Shown here one piece after another: positions 1 to 7,003 of a stretch of DNA of 17,238 nucleotides. Position 1 is the stretch's first letter. Each line of letters opens with the position of its first letter. Location of the stretch: assembly GCA_024710535.1 (NCBI GenBank), contig JANJUO010000174.1:1-17238 (forward strand), in the 5' to 3' direction. The notes beneath the pieces are model-generated. The model was not told where the DNA came from. It ran no database searches and worked only from the letters and a program-made list of their open reading frames with translations. Source of the stretch: a bacterium. GTDB taxonomy: Bacteria; Bacteroidota; Ignavibacteria; Kapaibacteriales; UBA2268. Made by a program: the position numbers and the translations under genes.

Positions 1-237
1 GTAAATTGTTTTCAAAAAGATCTCTTCTTCATTTTCAATATATGGTACCAAGTAAATATAATTTTCAATTTCTATAACGAAAATCCTTTGATTTGAGTAT
101 TTCTCATTATTTGGATTAAAAATATCATCAAAAATATCACCCATTTTAATTTTTTCTGCAATTTTTTCAAAACTAATGTTTCTTTCATTAATGAGCATAT
201 TATTCTTATCAATGTTCCATCGCAACTTCTTTTTCAT
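1..237 (-). CDS. BrnT/DUF4258-like small toxin-type protein, 3' end cut off by window edge
   Basis: An open frame runs from an ATG at 237 leftwards to the window edge without a stop, giving 79 codons that begin MKKKLRWNIDKNN. The visible pattern is a W-x-x-x-K-N start, then an ERNISFEKI segment, a hydrophilic loop with NPN..KY.NQR, and a beta-rich run IFVIEIENYIYLVPY ending in FLKTIY. From memory this matches small RelE-fold proteins annotated as BrnT-like or DUF4258-like toxins, which usually end in a S-R-K-A-T-K tail. That tail would lie just outside the window. GGAAG lies directly before the ATG. The usual partner antitoxin would be expected to follow to the left, out of view. The reading frame is clear; the family call is moderate and toxin activity is inferred only from the family. 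Confidence 0.6.
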   Translation of the reverse strand, partial: MKKKLRWNIDKNNMLINERNISFEKIAEKIKMGDIFDDIFNPNNEKYSNQRIFVIEIENYIYLVPYIENEEEIFLKTIY

Positions 238-530
238 ACTTCCAATAGTCAAATTTGAAAGAACTTAATTTCACTCTATCCAATATATTGACACATATTA
301 AATTTTTTTATTTTAAGGCGCTAATATTTTTAACTATTTGCAATAAATGGTAAAATATTTTTTGAAAAATTTGTGAAAATATAAATAGAAAAATTTACTT
401 TATTTGCAGTTCAGTAAATTTTAATATGAGTATCTTTTACTGCCTTGATTAAAAGTTACTACTGAATAAATATTAATTTGCAATTATATTCGTTATCAAT
501 TTTACTTTTTACAATTTTAGAGAAGAAGTG
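238..530. other. AT-rich divergent intergenic region
   Basis: This stretch separates the leftward toxin-like gene from the rightward phosphatase gene, so it should hold both promoters. I see no open frame of note and no RNA gene. A TTGACA hexamer occurs at 288-293 and an AGAAGAAG purine run precedes the phosphatase start at 531. An imperfect inverted repeat (TGCAA..TAAA..GTAAA, about 339-355 against 394-408) is present but is weak in so AT-rich a background. Confidence 0.5.
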
Positions 531-1811
531 ATGCAATTAAAAAAATATTTTTCATATTTATCGATTTTAATTCTTATGATTACCAGCATATCTTGTCAAA
601 CTGAGAGCAACGCTATTGACAACAGTTCAAATTCTGTAAAGATAAATAAGATGAATTGGTCTGAGCGAAATTATCAAATTTTGAATCAATTTATTTTTGA
701 TTATGGAAAGGGCGGCAAATATTACAACACCAATCAAAAGCCGTATTGCGTGATTGACTGGGATAACACAAGTGCTTATCTCGATGTTGAAGAGGCATTG
801 ATGCGTTACCAACTTGTAAATTTAAATATCAAACTAACGAAGGAACAATTCAAATCAATTCTCAAAGATGAGATAAACGGTGTTACAAAATTTAATACTG
901 ATTTCAAAAATATTCCATTAGTTGATATAAATACTGATTTGATTGATAGCTACAATCGAATTTACGATATGTATGAAGGATTGAACGGGAATTTGACTTT
1001 ATCGCAAGTTAAGCAAAATCCATATTACTTGGAATTTATCGCAAAAATTGCATATCTTTATGACGCATATTGCTCAACAGATGGGATTGGCGCTGATTAT
1101 GGTTACCCTTGGGTTTTGAATTTGCTTGCCGGCTATACAATCGACGAAGTAAAAACAATGGCAAAAGATGCAATTCGTTATGAATTGGGTAACAAACTTA
1201 GCAAAGAAGAATGGATTACGCCAAGCCAAATGAACTCGAAAATTGGTGTGATTAAATATTCATACAAAACTGGTTTGCGTGTGCTTCCCGAGATGCAAAA
1301 CTTGCTTACTGCTTTCGAGAGCAATGGTATTGATGTATTCATCGTATCGGCAAGTTTCAAACCTGTTGTTGAAGCATTTTCAGAAATGAATGCTTTTGGT
1401 TATAATATCCCAAATGATCGCGTAATTGCGATGGAGCTCAACACAAAAAATGGGATTATCCAGCCGGAGTACAAAGATAATTGGGTAAAAACTGTCGGAG
1501 CCGGAAAAGTTGAAGCAATTAATCGTGCAATCAAAAGTGAGCTTAATCGAAATTGGGATCCAATTTTTTCGGCAGCGGATAGCGATGGCGATTATGAAAT
1601 GAGCACAATGTTTCCAGATATGAAACTCACTCTTATTTGGAATAGATTAAAAGGTGGTCCAATCGGAAATTTGTGCAAGCAAGCAGTTAATGAAATTGAA
1701 ATGCAAAGCCCGCGTTTTATTCTCCAAGGAAGAAATGAAAATTCAGGCACTGCTATTCCATTTTCTGAAACAATTTTATACGGAAAAACAGAAATGAAAC
1801 TATTGCCATAA
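531..1811 (+). CDS. HAD-superfamily phosphatase, phosphorylcholine-phosphatase-like, exported (probable lipoprotein)
   Basis: This 426-residue protein has a signal sequence with a hydrophobic core at residues 8-19 and a Cys at 22 (TSISC), so it is probably an exported lipoprotein, although the lipobox is imperfect at -3. All four HAD motifs are visible. Motif I is DWDNT with Asp76 as nucleophile and Asp78; motif II is the Ser of FIVSAS (Ser273); motif III is a Lys around 320-326 (VKTVGAGK); motif IV is SAADSDGD with Asp350, Asp352 and Asp354. The DxDNT form with a large helical cap between motifs I and II recalls secreted phosphorylcholine phosphatase (PchP) and related HAD-IB enzymes, so the substrate is probably a small phosphomonoester. 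I prefer ATG 531 over the GTG at 528 because the AGAAGAAG run is then better spaced. The gene stands alone, converging on the HmuY-like gene and sharing a terminator with it. Fold and catalysis are well supported; the substrate is inferred. Confidence 0.8.
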   Translation: MQLKKYFSYLSILILMITSISCQTESNAIDNSSNSVKINKMNWSERNYQILNQFIFDYGKGGKYYNTNQKPYCVIDWDNTSAYLDVEEALMRYQLVNLNIKLTKEQFKSILKDEINGVTKFNTDFKNIPLVDINTDLIDSYNRIYDMYEGLNGNLTLSQVKQNPYYLEFIAKIAYLYDAYCSTDGIGADYGYPWVLNLLAGYTIDEVKTMAKDAIRYELGNKLSKEEWITPSQMNSKIGVIKYSYKTGLRVLPEMQNLLTAFESNGIDVFIVSASFKPVVEAFSEMNAFGYNIPNDRVIAMELNTKNGIIQPEYKDNWVKTVGAGKVEAINRAIKSELNRNWDPIFSAADSDGDYEMSTMFPDMKLTLIWNRLKGGPIGNLCKQAVNEIEMQSPRFILQGRNENSGTAIPFSETILYGKTEMKLLP

Positions 1812-1818
1812 TTAAAAA

Positions 1819-1856
1819 AAATCCTCAATTTTAACGATTGAGGATTTATTTTTTTT
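1819..1856. terminator. Bidirectional rho-independent terminator between convergent genes
   Basis: An 11-bp perfect stem (AAATCCTCAAT / ATTGAGGATTT, 1819-1829 and 1837-1847) with a 7-nt loop is followed by a T-run on the + strand (1849-1856). It is preceded by an A-run, which gives a U-run on the - strand. It sits 7 bp after the phosphatase stop and overlaps the last codon of the leftward HmuY-like gene, so it can end both transcripts. Confidence 0.85.
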
Positions 1857-2883
1857 ATAATTTTTGGAATTCAAATTTCGGATTGCCCTTTACGCCCATA
1901 TCCTCGAAACTTGTAAAATGCAACTTGTATGTGAATCCGCTTGTGCTTTTTATCAGATACTTAACATTAGGATAAATCACCCATTTACTTTGATCTAATA
2001 AAAAGAATTTCCATTCATGTCCGATTGCATTTTTATGATTTGTATATGGCTTGATTACTTTGGATGAATCTTGCAAAATGGCTTCTGTAAGATTCGCAAA
2101 ATCATCAGTTTTCACAGTTGCCGCCTGCATATATCTATTATTTATCAAAACTGATACAACGCTATACCACATTGGAACGCCTTCGCTGGTGTAGAGCAGT
2201 TCTGTATTTTTACTAAACAGCAAATCCCATTTTTCTTTTTCCGGCTCAAAATAATTTACTTTGCCGCCATCATTAAATGAAAGATGCACATAACTATACG
2301 CAGTGTCGCGTTTGATTTCCATTTCTATGACATTAACTTTTTTCAAATCAGAAAATTTAACATAAAAGGTATTGTTCTTGTAATCCAATACCTGAAATTT
2401 TGCTGTTCCAAGCGAGCGACCAAGCAAATCAAGCCCCTTATCTACAAGATATACTTTTTTGAGTGAAACCGGAATTCCGTTTGTATGATCCCACCATCTG
2501 CCAATAGCAGTAGAGTCGAGTTTGCCAAATGGATTGTCGTGCAGCCAACTTTCGAAAGGAACATTTTTTGCAGTTGTTGCAGTAACTGTATCGAAATCCG
2601 CAAAGCCAAGATCGGAAACCTGCATAAATTTTCCAAAATTCAGAATAATTTCCATTCTATCTGCTTCGCAAGGAAAGCCCAAATCCCAATCAAGAACATT
2701 ATTATACTTGACAATTTTATTTTCGTCCAAACTATAATATATTTGTTTATCATAATTTGTACCCATAGCGGTAGTGCCAAATTCAACATTGCCGCGTTCG
2801 AATGGTGAAACCGGATCATCACTGGGCATACAGCCGTAAAATAATCCAAAAATCATAAATGTTATTGGCATTATATATTTCAT
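1855..2883 (-). CDS. HmuY-like outer-membrane lipoprotein, partner of the TonB-dependent receptor
   Basis: This 342-residue protein has a lipoprotein signal peptide (MKYIMPITFMIFGLFYGC, lipid Cys18). The mature part is beta-rich with paired W-D-x-x-F signatures, DWDLGF at 65-70 and KWDLLF at 218-223. A third shared region comes near the C-terminus (KLHFTSFEDMG). The WD-x-x-F pattern and the position beside a TonB-dependent receptor fit the HmuY family, whose founding member in Porphyromonas gingivalis binds haem and passes it to HmuR. I chose the ATG at 2883 because it overlaps the receptor stop as ATGA, has GGAAGGTGAT just upstream, and gives a proper lipoprotein signal. It is therefore probably translationally coupled to the receptor. 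The same layout of motifs in the T9SS-sorted protein at 5234-6520 shows the two are divergent paralogues. Candidate ligand residues include His115, His133, His200, His283, His289 and His322, but none can be assigned. Family call fairly sure; ligand inferred. Confidence 0.75.
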   Translation of the reverse strand: MKYIMPITFMIFGLFYGCMPSDDPVSPFERGNVEFGTTAMGTNYDKQIYYSLDENKIVKYNNVLDWDLGFPCEADRMEIILNFGKFMQVSDLGFADFDTVTATTAKNVPFESWLHDNPFGKLDSTAIGRWWDHTNGIPVSLKKVYLVDKGLDLLGRSLGTAKFQVLDYKNNTFYVKFSDLKKVNVIEMEIKRDTAYSYVHLSFNDGGKVNYFEPEKEKWDLLFSKNTELLYTSEGVPMWYSVVSVLINNRYMQAATVKTDDFANLTEAILQDSSKVIKPYTNHKNAIGHEWKFFLLDQSKWVIYPNVKYLIKSTSGFTYKLHFTSFEDMGVKGNPKFEFQKL

Positions 2884-5093
2884 TCTATCACCTTCCAATT
2901 TAATTTAACAAAAAATGTTCTGCCCCAACCAACCGGGAAACTTGTTGCACCGCCATGAACTCCGGATGAACTTGCTTGAGTTGATTGAATATCAATCACA
3001 TCAAAAATATTTTTTACTCCTGCCGCAATTGTAAATTTATCAAAAATCATTTTCGATAGAGTAAGATCCATCATACTATAATCCTCGATGAAAAATTCAA
3101 CTGCTTCGTTATTTAAAAGTCTGAAATTCGGCTCTTTGCCTGAGTATTTATAGAAAAGGCTAATTTTTGCGTCAATAAAATCAATCAAATAATCAGCAAT
3201 TAGATTAACTTCGGGAGTGAAATTGTATTTGTTAGTTACATTTGAATCATTTTTAGCATAATTTAATCTTCCGGTATAAGAAAAAGTGGAAGTTAAACTG
3301 ATACTTCTTCTCATATACTGCAAAGTTATATTTCCACCAGCCGTTTCATAATCACCAATATTTACATTTTGATATAAACTGCCATCAATATTTGCAAGAG
3401 TGATTAGATCTGTTATTTTATTATAAAATATTTTTGGTTCAATTTTCGCATAATAATTTTCATTGTTTGATTGAAGAATTATACCAGCATTATAACTGTC
3501 AGATTTTTCTGCTCTCAAATCTGGATTTCCTTGAATATTATGATTAATATCAACAAAAAGCAGATATAATTCACGTAAAGATGGAGCCCTAAATCCTTTT
3601 GCATAAGATGCCCTGAAAATCAGATCTTTATCGAATGCAATTTTCAGATTCAAAGCGGGAACAATCGGCGCCTCGTATTCACTATTGTAGATAAATCTAA
3701 CAGATGGCTGAATAATAACTGATGAATTTGGGTTGATTGATAAACTCATAAATGCCGCCGCATCAAGAAGATCTTTCTTTTCATCAAGAATTTTTTTGCC
3801 TTTTGCGATTTCATTATTAACTTCAAATCCGGCTTGATATTTTAAATAGCTTGTAAGATCGTCATCGCTGAAAGTGCTTCTAATCATATAATTTGTAAAA
3901 ACAGATGTGTCCTGTTGAGCAGGATCGTTGATCAAAGTTTCTTTCAGAGTAACCATATCTTTGTAGAATGTGTTTCTCTGTCTTTCATACCAACTATATG
4001 CAGTTACAACATCGTAGAACATCGATTTTGATATTTTGCCATTTAAAAACAGAGAATTTGACCATCTATTTGTGAAATATTTATCGTCAATAGCTGATTC
4101 GAAATACGGAGCACTCAAAGCTCCTTTATTCCAAATAAATTCATTAAAATAAGTTGAAGTGTATTTGATTCTCATATCGTTGTAAGTATATGAACCCTGG
4201 AAATCTCCAAAATATTGTTCTTTAGGATTCCACTGCACGTTTCTTTTATTTTCAACTTTGTCGAAACCGCGAAACAAATTACGTCCGCCATTAAACATAA
4301 AATTGAAGTTATCAACAGAATATCTCAAAGCACCATCAAAATTATATGTTCCAACCGATTCAATAAGAGAGCCGGCATCAAACTCAAATCTCTCGCAATT
4401 TGCATCTTTTGTGATTAAATTAATAACTCCACCTAATGCATCAGTTCCAAACATTGATGACATAGGTCCCTCAACAATTTCAACTTTCTGGATATTATTG
4501 AGATTAATTTGGCTAATATCAATTATGCCGTTCAATCTGCCAATAACAGGAACTCCGTCTATAAGAAGTTTGATGTTTGAGCCTGAAATACCGTTTATAC
4601 TGATGTCTGAGCCAAGAATACCGTCGTTGGAAATTTTCATATTTGCTTCAGTCATCAATAAATCACGCAAATTAACAGATGCTTTTTCGAAAATTTTTGC
4701 TTCATTTATGGTTTTTATGTCATAAACAGATTGCTGGGAAGAGCCGGGAACAATTTGCCCGGTTACAATCACTTCATCGGTTTTGATTGCAGTTTGAGAC
4801 ATATAAATGATTTTTTCTTTTTCATTACCCAAAAGAGTATCTCTTGCTTCGTTATATCCAATATATCTACAAAAGAGCAAAGTTTTTGCTTTGCATGGGT
4901 TGATTAGCTCGCCACTTTTATTCGAGCGAAGCACAACAACAGAATCTTTTGATTTGCCGTCTAATGCAATGAAATGAACTGTAACATTCGATAATGTATG
5001 CTTCGTGTTTTTGTCTTTAATTATAATTTTCGTGCTTGCAAAGGCAACTTCGAAAATCAAGCAAAATGACAATATACAAAAAAATAATTTCAT
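2880..5093 (-). CDS. TonB-dependent outer-membrane receptor, haem-receptor-like
   Basis: This 737-residue protein begins with a signal peptide (about 1-19, ending AFA) and a short beta-sandwich carboxypeptidase-regulatory-like domain (about 20-100). DEVIVTG at 106-112 resembles a TonB box. The plug domain follows at about 120-230, with LLIDGVPV and FGTDALGGVINLI, and then the 22-strand-type barrel. In the barrel, FRAPS (501-505) and NPDL (523-526) bracket His518. This is the FRAP/NPNL arrangement with an intervening His that is known from haem receptors such as HemR and HmuR. His is otherwise rare: I count only His32, 40, 518 and 713. It would import its ligand across the outer membrane using TonB energy. 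Gene order on the - strand is T9SS HmuY-like protein, receptor, HmuY-like lipoprotein. The stop overlaps the downstream start (ATGA). The receptor family is certain; haem specificity is inferred from motif and partners, and a siderophore or other metal complex is still possible. Confidence 0.88.
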   Translation of the reverse strand: MKLFFCILSFCLIFEVAFASTKIIIKDKNTKHTLSNVTVHFIALDGKSKDSVVVLRSNKSGELINPCKAKTLLFCRYIGYNEARDTLLGNEKEKIIYMSQTAIKTDEVIVTGQIVPGSSQQSVYDIKTINEAKIFEKASVNLRDLLMTEANMKISNDGILGSDISINGISGSNIKLLIDGVPVIGRLNGIIDISQINLNNIQKVEIVEGPMSSMFGTDALGGVINLITKDANCERFEFDAGSLIESVGTYNFDGALRYSVDNFNFMFNGGRNLFRGFDKVENKRNVQWNPKEQYFGDFQGSYTYNDMRIKYTSTYFNEFIWNKGALSAPYFESAIDDKYFTNRWSNSLFLNGKISKSMFYDVVTAYSWYERQRNTFYKDMVTLKETLINDPAQQDTSVFTNYMIRSTFSDDDLTSYLKYQAGFEVNNEIAKGKKILDEKKDLLDAAAFMSLSINPNSSVIIQPSVRFIYNSEYEAPIVPALNLKIAFDKDLIFRASYAKGFRAPSLRELYLLFVDINHNIQGNPDLRAEKSDSYNAGIILQSNNENYYAKIEPKIFYNKITDLITLANIDGSLYQNVNIGDYETAGGNITLQYMRRSISLTSTFSYTGRLNYAKNDSNVTNKYNFTPEVNLIADYLIDFIDAKISLFYKYSGKEPNFRLLNNEAVEFFIEDYSMMDLTLSKMIFDKFTIAAGVKNIFDVIDIQSTQASSSGVHGGATSFPVGWGRTFFVKLNWKVIE
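2888..2896 (-). promoter_or_regulatory. Ribosome binding site deciding the HmuY-like lipoprotein start
   Basis: On the - strand GGAAGGTGA ends 4 nt before the ATG at 2883 and lies inside the last codons of the receptor gene. It favours the overlapping ATGA start over the longer frame that opens at 2898. Confidence 0.6.
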
Positions 5094-5103
5094 AGTGTTT
5101 TTG

Positions 5104-5120
5104 GTTTATTGTTAATAAAC
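5104..5120. promoter_or_regulatory. Inverted repeat GTTTATT-GTT-AATAAAC upstream of the receptor gene
   Basis: A perfect 7-3-7 inverted repeat lies 11 bp before the receptor ATG. It could be an operator, since its size is similar to a Fur-type half-site pair although the sequence is not a recognisable Fur box. It could also be a small mRNA hairpin near the ribosome site. TATAAAT-like sequence lies just upstream on the - strand. The AT-rich background lowers confidence. Confidence 0.35.
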
Positions 5121-5165
5121 ATTATTTATAAATACAAATCATTTTAGATTTATCATTTATAGAAA

Positions 5166-5205
5166 ATCGAAGAATTTTATAATAACTATCATACAATCCT
5201 TCGAT
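5166..5205 (-). terminator. Long hairpin between the T9SS HmuY-like gene and the receptor gene
   Basis: An 18-bp stem (5166-5183 with 5188-5205, one mismatch and two G-U pairs when read as - strand RNA) encloses a 4-nt loop. It starts 29 bp past the stop of the T9SS HmuY-like gene and is followed on the - strand by TTTTCTATAA, a short U-tract. It may be a partial terminator that sets different levels for the secreted protein and the receptor, or a transcript-stabilising 3' hairpin. Confidence 0.6.
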
Positions 5206-5233
5206 CTTCAAATTTTTTACTTAAAAAGCGAAT

Positions 5234-6520
5234 TTATTCAACTATAATTTTGTATGAATATAGTGCATTATTTGTTTCAACTATTGCAAAATAAACTCCA
5301 TTTGCAATTGCAGGGATGTTCATTGATAAATTACCTTTTGCTGAAATATTTTCAAATTTTTGAGAAATTGCTTCTCTGCCACTCATATCAATAATTTTTA
5401 CATTTACAAAATTTGGAATATTTTCGAAATTATATTCAAAATTCAATACAGAATTTTTGCTAATTACTTCAGGATAAACATTAATATCATTATTATTGAA
5501 TGAATAATCAACATTTCCTGCAGTTGGATTCAACAAGAATGTCATTTTGCCTGTTGCACTACCTGCAAAACTCTTGAAAACGATTTTATCAACTTTTGCA
5601 TCTGCAGTACCGATTGCTTCATTTGTAATAAAATAAGCAACTCTATTAGGAATTGAATAGGTAAAATCAGCATTCAATTTTTTCCAGTCATCGCCAAGAG
5701 TAGTTATCGAAGTTGAATAATTTTCTGCAGTTAATTCAGGTGCTTTTACGGCAATTGGATCAACGTCTGTCAACTTTGCACAATAATAACCGGCATTGCT
5801 TCTAACGCCAGTTACAGAATATGGTGCTTTGGTACCTGCTTGAGTCATAACCATGCCGGTATATTTTCCAAAAAGCAAAGCCCAAGTGTCTTTTGCTGGT
5901 TCTCTGTCAATGATTTTCTGATCAGCCATAGTAGCATAAACGAAATTTTTAGTAGCATAATCACCTTTAGCAACAACAAGAGTAGTTTCGTTATCACCTT
6001 TCAAATCTGCCCACTTAACTGTATAAGTTCCCGACGCTAAAGATTCAATAAAAATTTGTCTATAAGAATTATCGGCAAGTTTGATCACGAAAACTTTATC
6101 ACCGAGAATATTGTGAGTAGCCATATTATATGCTCCCCAGCCAAAATCACCACCAGTAACAAAGCCGTCTTTATCGCAATTAAAAGCACCAATATCCCAA
6201 GTTTCAACTGAATTATTGAATGTTTCCCATGAGGAAGACATTCCAGTTGTATCTATATAAGTTAGGAATGTTTCATGGTCGCTTGCAGGAACTACCCATA
6301 ATTTCATCCCTTTTTGGCTATTTATCCAAATTGCACCTTTTTGACCTGTTTGAAATGCAATATCCCAATTATCTCGAGGTTCGGATTTAATAACGCCATT
6401 AACAGGATGCCACCAAATATCTAATGCATAGCCCTGAGTTAAGTTGATTTCAACCTCTTCGGCATTAACAGTAAAAAATCCAAATAAAACTGTAAAAACT
6501 AATAAGAAAAACTTATTCAT
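5234..6520 (-). CDS. HmuY-like secreted protein with C-terminal T9SS sorting domain
   Basis: This 428-residue protein has a Sec signal peptide (about 1-20, cleavage after TVNA). The HmuY-like region covers about residues 22-330, with NWDIAF at 51-56, a DKVFVIKL strand at 141-148, and TWALLFGKYT at 212-221 followed by a Y-S-V-T-G-V strand. The C-terminal 80 residues form a type IX secretion type A sorting domain: INVYP at 346-350, VNVKIIDMSGREA at 372-384, and a closing NGVYFAIVE..NNALYSYKIIVE. The protein should therefore cross the outer membrane and be anchored on the surface or released. It shares the WD-x-x-F twin-motif layout and C-terminal end of its HmuY-like region with the lipoprotein at 1855-2883. 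It is the first gene of the leftward cluster, 140 bp before the receptor. AAAGGAT precedes the ATG. A role as a hemophore-like capture protein is inferred; ligand binding is not shown by the sequence. Confidence 0.72.
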   Translation of the reverse strand: MNKFFLLVFTVLFGFFTVNAEEVEINLTQGYALDIWWHPVNGVIKSEPRDNWDIAFQTGQKGAIWINSQKGMKLWVVPASDHETFLTYIDTTGMSSSWETFNNSVETWDIGAFNCDKDGFVTGGDFGWGAYNMATHNILGDKVFVIKLADNSYRQIFIESLASGTYTVKWADLKGDNETTLVVAKGDYATKNFVYATMADQKIIDREPAKDTWALLFGKYTGMVMTQAGTKAPYSVTGVRSNAGYYCAKLTDVDPIAVKAPELTAENYSTSITTLGDDWKKLNADFTYSIPNRVAYFITNEAIGTADAKVDKIVFKSFAGSATGKMTFLLNPTAGNVDYSFNNNDINVYPEVISKNSVLNFEYNFENIPNFVNVKIIDMSGREAISQKFENISAKGNLSMNIPAIANGVYFAIVETNNALYSYKIIVE

Positions 6521-6753
6521 AAATCTATCCTTTAAAAAAATAAATAAAAAATGGAATTGAAATTTCGATGCGGTATAATTATGGAAATTGCTCTTCGCAT
6601 CATCTTTGCGATGTTTGTTTGTATTAATATGTTACTACTATAAAACATATTTTCAAATTCACAACAATTAACATAAAATTCACAAAACAAAATTAACACA
6701 GAAAATTTGAAAAAAAAAGAAAAATTTAACGAAATTTAAATTATTATGAAAAT

Positions 6754-6783
6754 AAAAACAAACGTTTGAAAAAAACAAACGTT
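6754..6783. repeat. Overlapping direct and inverted repeat built on CAAACGTTTG
   Basis: AAAAACAAACGTT occurs twice (6754-6766 and 6771-6783), 17 bp apart. The first copy is part of a perfect 10-bp palindrome CAAACGTTTG (6759-6768). The whole also folds as an 8-bp hairpin (6761-6768 with 6776-6783) around a run of seven A. On the - strand the hairpin is followed by TGTTTTTATTTT, so it could be a terminator for a leftward transcript. The tandem arrangement also fits a dimeric regulator site. Confidence 0.5.
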
Positions 6784-6951
6784 CAGCCATTGCGGTTTTT
6801 CAGCCATTTCAATATTTAGCTCTTACTTTATAATGAATTTTTGTTCATCTTGAATAATTTAACTTATTATAATTCAATTAAATATTTTCTCACTATTGCA
6901 AAGTATTTTTTGTGAATGATATTGAAATTTAGTAATTTTTCATTTTATATT

Positions 6952-6980
6952 TTGACAAATTTTTGAAAATAAAATATTAA
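6952..6980 (+). promoter_or_regulatory. Candidate sigma-70-type promoter for the Fe-S oxidoreductase gene
   Basis: A perfect TTGACA at 6952-6957, a 17-bp spacer and TATTAA at 6975-6980 (4 of 6 to consensus) lie 23 bp before the ATG at 7004. The resulting leader would be short, about 15-20 nt, and shows no clear Shine-Dalgarno sequence. Confidence 0.45.
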
Positions 6981-7003
6981 TTTATTAATAATAAGATAAT
7001 TTT

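Larger units (their letters stand above)
6521..7003. other. Divergent intergenic region between the uptake cluster and the Fe-S oxidoreductase gene
   Basis: This 483-bp gene-free stretch must hold the leftward promoter of the uptake cluster and the rightward promoter of the oxidoreductase. It contains a hairpin/direct-repeat element at 6754-6783 and a promoter-like pair at 6952-6980. A 6-bp inverted repeat (GATGCG at 6567-6572 and CGCATC around 6596) surrounds a TATAAT at 6574-6579. No open frame or RNA gene is recognisable. Confidence 0.55.

Noticed and set aside
285..315. TTGACA hexamer at 288-293 as a promoter for the phosphatase gene
   Set aside because: No convincing -10 box at 16-18 bp and the gene starts more than 200 bp further on; a chance match is likely in this AT-rich stretch.
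339..408. Imperfect inverted repeat TGCAATAAATGGTAAA against TTTACTTTATTTGCA
   Set aside because: Needs bulges to pair, is almost all A-T, and has a long loop; no terminator or operator feature supports it.
4215..4725. Rightward open frames of 67 and 155 codons across the receptor gene
   Set aside because: They are antisense to a clearly coding TonB receptor, have no start context, and their translations match no family.
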